Shown: positions 46,589-47,404 of the stretch, piece after piece
How positions within the stretch are numbered: the first letter of the stretch is position 1
Layout of the letters: each line of letters opens with the position of its first letter
Assembly (NCBI RefSeq): GCF_001444505.1
Contig: NZ_LNDJ01000057.1
Coordinates: forward strand, 1-47,404
Origin: Psychrobacter piscatorii
Lineage (GTDB): Bacteria; Pseudomonadota; Gammaproteobacteria; Pseudomonadales; Moraxellaceae
DNA length: 47,404 nt
Direction: 5' to 3'
Program-made: the position numbers and the translations under genes
The notes under the pieces: model-generated
The model's database searches: none
Seen by the model: the letters and a program-made list of their open reading frames with translations, nothing else
Told to the model about the DNA's origin: nothing

Positions 46589-47278
46589 ATGAGCAATAAT
46601 CATTTTGAACTAAACGCTACTGATCGTTCTGCTGAAATCCAAGGTAAAGGTGCGAGCCGCCGCCTACGTAAGCAGAACCTAGTTCCTGCTATCATCTATG
46701 GTGGTGGTGAGCAGCCAACAGCGATCTCTATCAAAATCAACGAGCTAGTAAAAGCACTTGAGTTTGAAGCATTCTTTTCACACATCTTGACCATCAATGT
46801 TGACGGTACCGAGCATCAAGCTGTTATCAAAGACTTGCAGCGTCATCCTGCTAAAGGCTTCCCAATGCATGCGGACTTCCAGCGCGTTGTAAAAGGTCAA
46901 AAAATCCACATGAACGTTCCTGTGCATTTTGTTGGTCGTGAAGAAGCGCCAGGTACTGCTGCTGCTGGTGTACTATCTACCCTAGTATCTGATATCGAAG
47001 TTATCTGCTTACCATCACAGTTACCTGAATATCTAGAAGTAGATGTATCTGGTATGGAAATCGGTGATTTGTTCCGTCTATCAGACATCAAACTTCCTGA
47101 AGGCGTTGTGATTCATGAGCTTGAGCTAGAAGACGGCCATGACCGCACTATCGTTAACATGCAGCCACCAACGGTTGAAGAAGTTGACGAAGATGCTGAC
47201 GACGTTGATGCTGATGAAGTACCAGCAACTGAGCAAAACGACGGCGCTGATGCTGAAGAAAGCAACGACGACGAGTAA
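46589..47278 (+). CDS. rplY: 50S ribosomal protein L25/general stress protein Ctc
   Basis: L25 binds 5S rRNA in the large subunit. From the ATG at 46589 it has 229 residues: the N-terminal L25 domain (GASRRLRKQNLVPAIIYGGG, KDLQRHPAKGFPMHADFQRV), a C-terminal TL5/CTC-type beta domain (VPVHFVGREEAPG, LEVDVSGMEIGDLFRLSDIK), and a 35-residue acidic tail (EEVDEDADDVDADEVPAT). It is the long form, not the 94-residue E. coli type. TAGGATTATATCC supplies the ribosome binding site; a longer in-frame start at 46526 would pass through the leader hairpin and is unlikely. A pth gene usually follows but is outside the window. Confidence 0.96.
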   Translation: MSNNHFELNATDRSAEIQGKGASRRLRKQNLVPAIIYGGGEQPTAISIKINELVKALEFEAFFSHILTINVDGTEHQAVIKDLQRHPAKGFPMHADFQRVVKGQKIHMNVPVHFVGREEAPGTAAAGVLSTLVSDIEVICLPSQLPEYLEVDVSGMEIGDLFRLSDIKLPEGVVIHELELEDGHDRTIVNMQPPTVEEVDEDADDVDADEVPATEQNDGADAEESNDDE

Positions 47279-47341
47279 TATACTATGTCTAGGTAGCACT
47301 TTATTTTGTGCTACTTAGTAACAGACTCGTTTAGTTAAGAA

Positions 47342-47377
47342 GACAGCAGGTGATTTGAAATCTCCTGCTGTTTTTGT
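47342..47377 (+). terminator. terminator after rplY
   Basis: ACAGCAGG and CCTGCTGT pair around TGATTTGAAATCT, itself partly self-complementary, followed by TTTTT. Confidence 0.88.
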
Positions 47378-47404
47378 AAGTAGGGCGTGTTGAACATTCG
47401 ACCA

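Noticed and set aside
47378..47404. Sequence GTAGGGCGTGTTGAACATTC at the right edge as the end of an insertion element
   Set aside because: It looks like a possible repeat end, but the window stops there and no second end or coding sequence can be seen.

Overview
This is a chromosomal window from a gammaproteobacterium of the Moraxellaceae, most likely Psychrobacter. The call rests on the protein sequences, on the order hemA / TPR protein-lolB-ispE-tRNA-Gln-prs-rplY, on moderate GC with AT-rich intergenic DNA, and on short palindromic repeats of a kind I remember from Psychrobacter genomes. There is no prophage, complete insertion sequence, CRISPR array or rRNA. Most genes are core metabolism.

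Layout. 1-7.8 kb: ackA-pta (acetate/acetyl-phosphate), nadD, rsfS, a MOSC-domain protein and a lipoprotein amidase (AmiD type). 7.8-11.2 kb: an accessory patch with a PdxJ homologue of the Bacteroidota-like subtype, a kbl/tdh scar, a 62-residue ORF, a stand-alone deoxyribosyltransferase-like protein, a long palindromic element and a HigBA-type toxin-antitoxin pair. That pair is bracketed by direct copies of the purL 3' end plus its terminator. 11.2-18.5 kb: purL, two tandem pyridoxamine-oxidase-fold genes, pgsA, then a gene-free stretch with a candidate small RNA. 18.5-27.2 kb: a renalase-like flavoprotein, acs, a HI0933-type flavoprotein, a pirin, an Old Yellow Enzyme and an EamA transporter. 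27.2-30.9 kb: small unknown genes, a deleted GMC oxidoreductase and lplA. 31-37.7 kb: fadH, an acyl-CoA ligase, a split YeeE/YedE pair and a class V aminotransferase. 38.2-47.4 kb: hemA diverging from a TPR protein, then lolB, ispE, an unknown lipoprotein, two tRNA-Gln(UUG) genes, prs and rplY.

How the genes fit together. AckA-Pta and Acs are the two routes between acetate and acetyl-CoA. The acyl-CoA ligase and FadH activate fatty acids and process unsaturated ones. prs supplies PRPP, used for purines (PurL pathway) and NAD (NadD pathway).

Most worth a second look: (i) the purL-3'-end duplication around the toxin-antitoxin module, which resembles an attachment-site footprint without an integrase; (ii) a candidate sRNA whose terminator loop reads CACCTCCT, identical to the 16S anti-Shine-Dalgarno core; (iii) three copies of a palindromic repeat and two other palindromic elements; (iv) gene remnants that keep both ends and have lost the middle (kbl/tdh, GMC oxidoreductase, the purL copy); (v) a terminator-like hairpin in the rplY leader. 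I found no clearly new multi-gene system.
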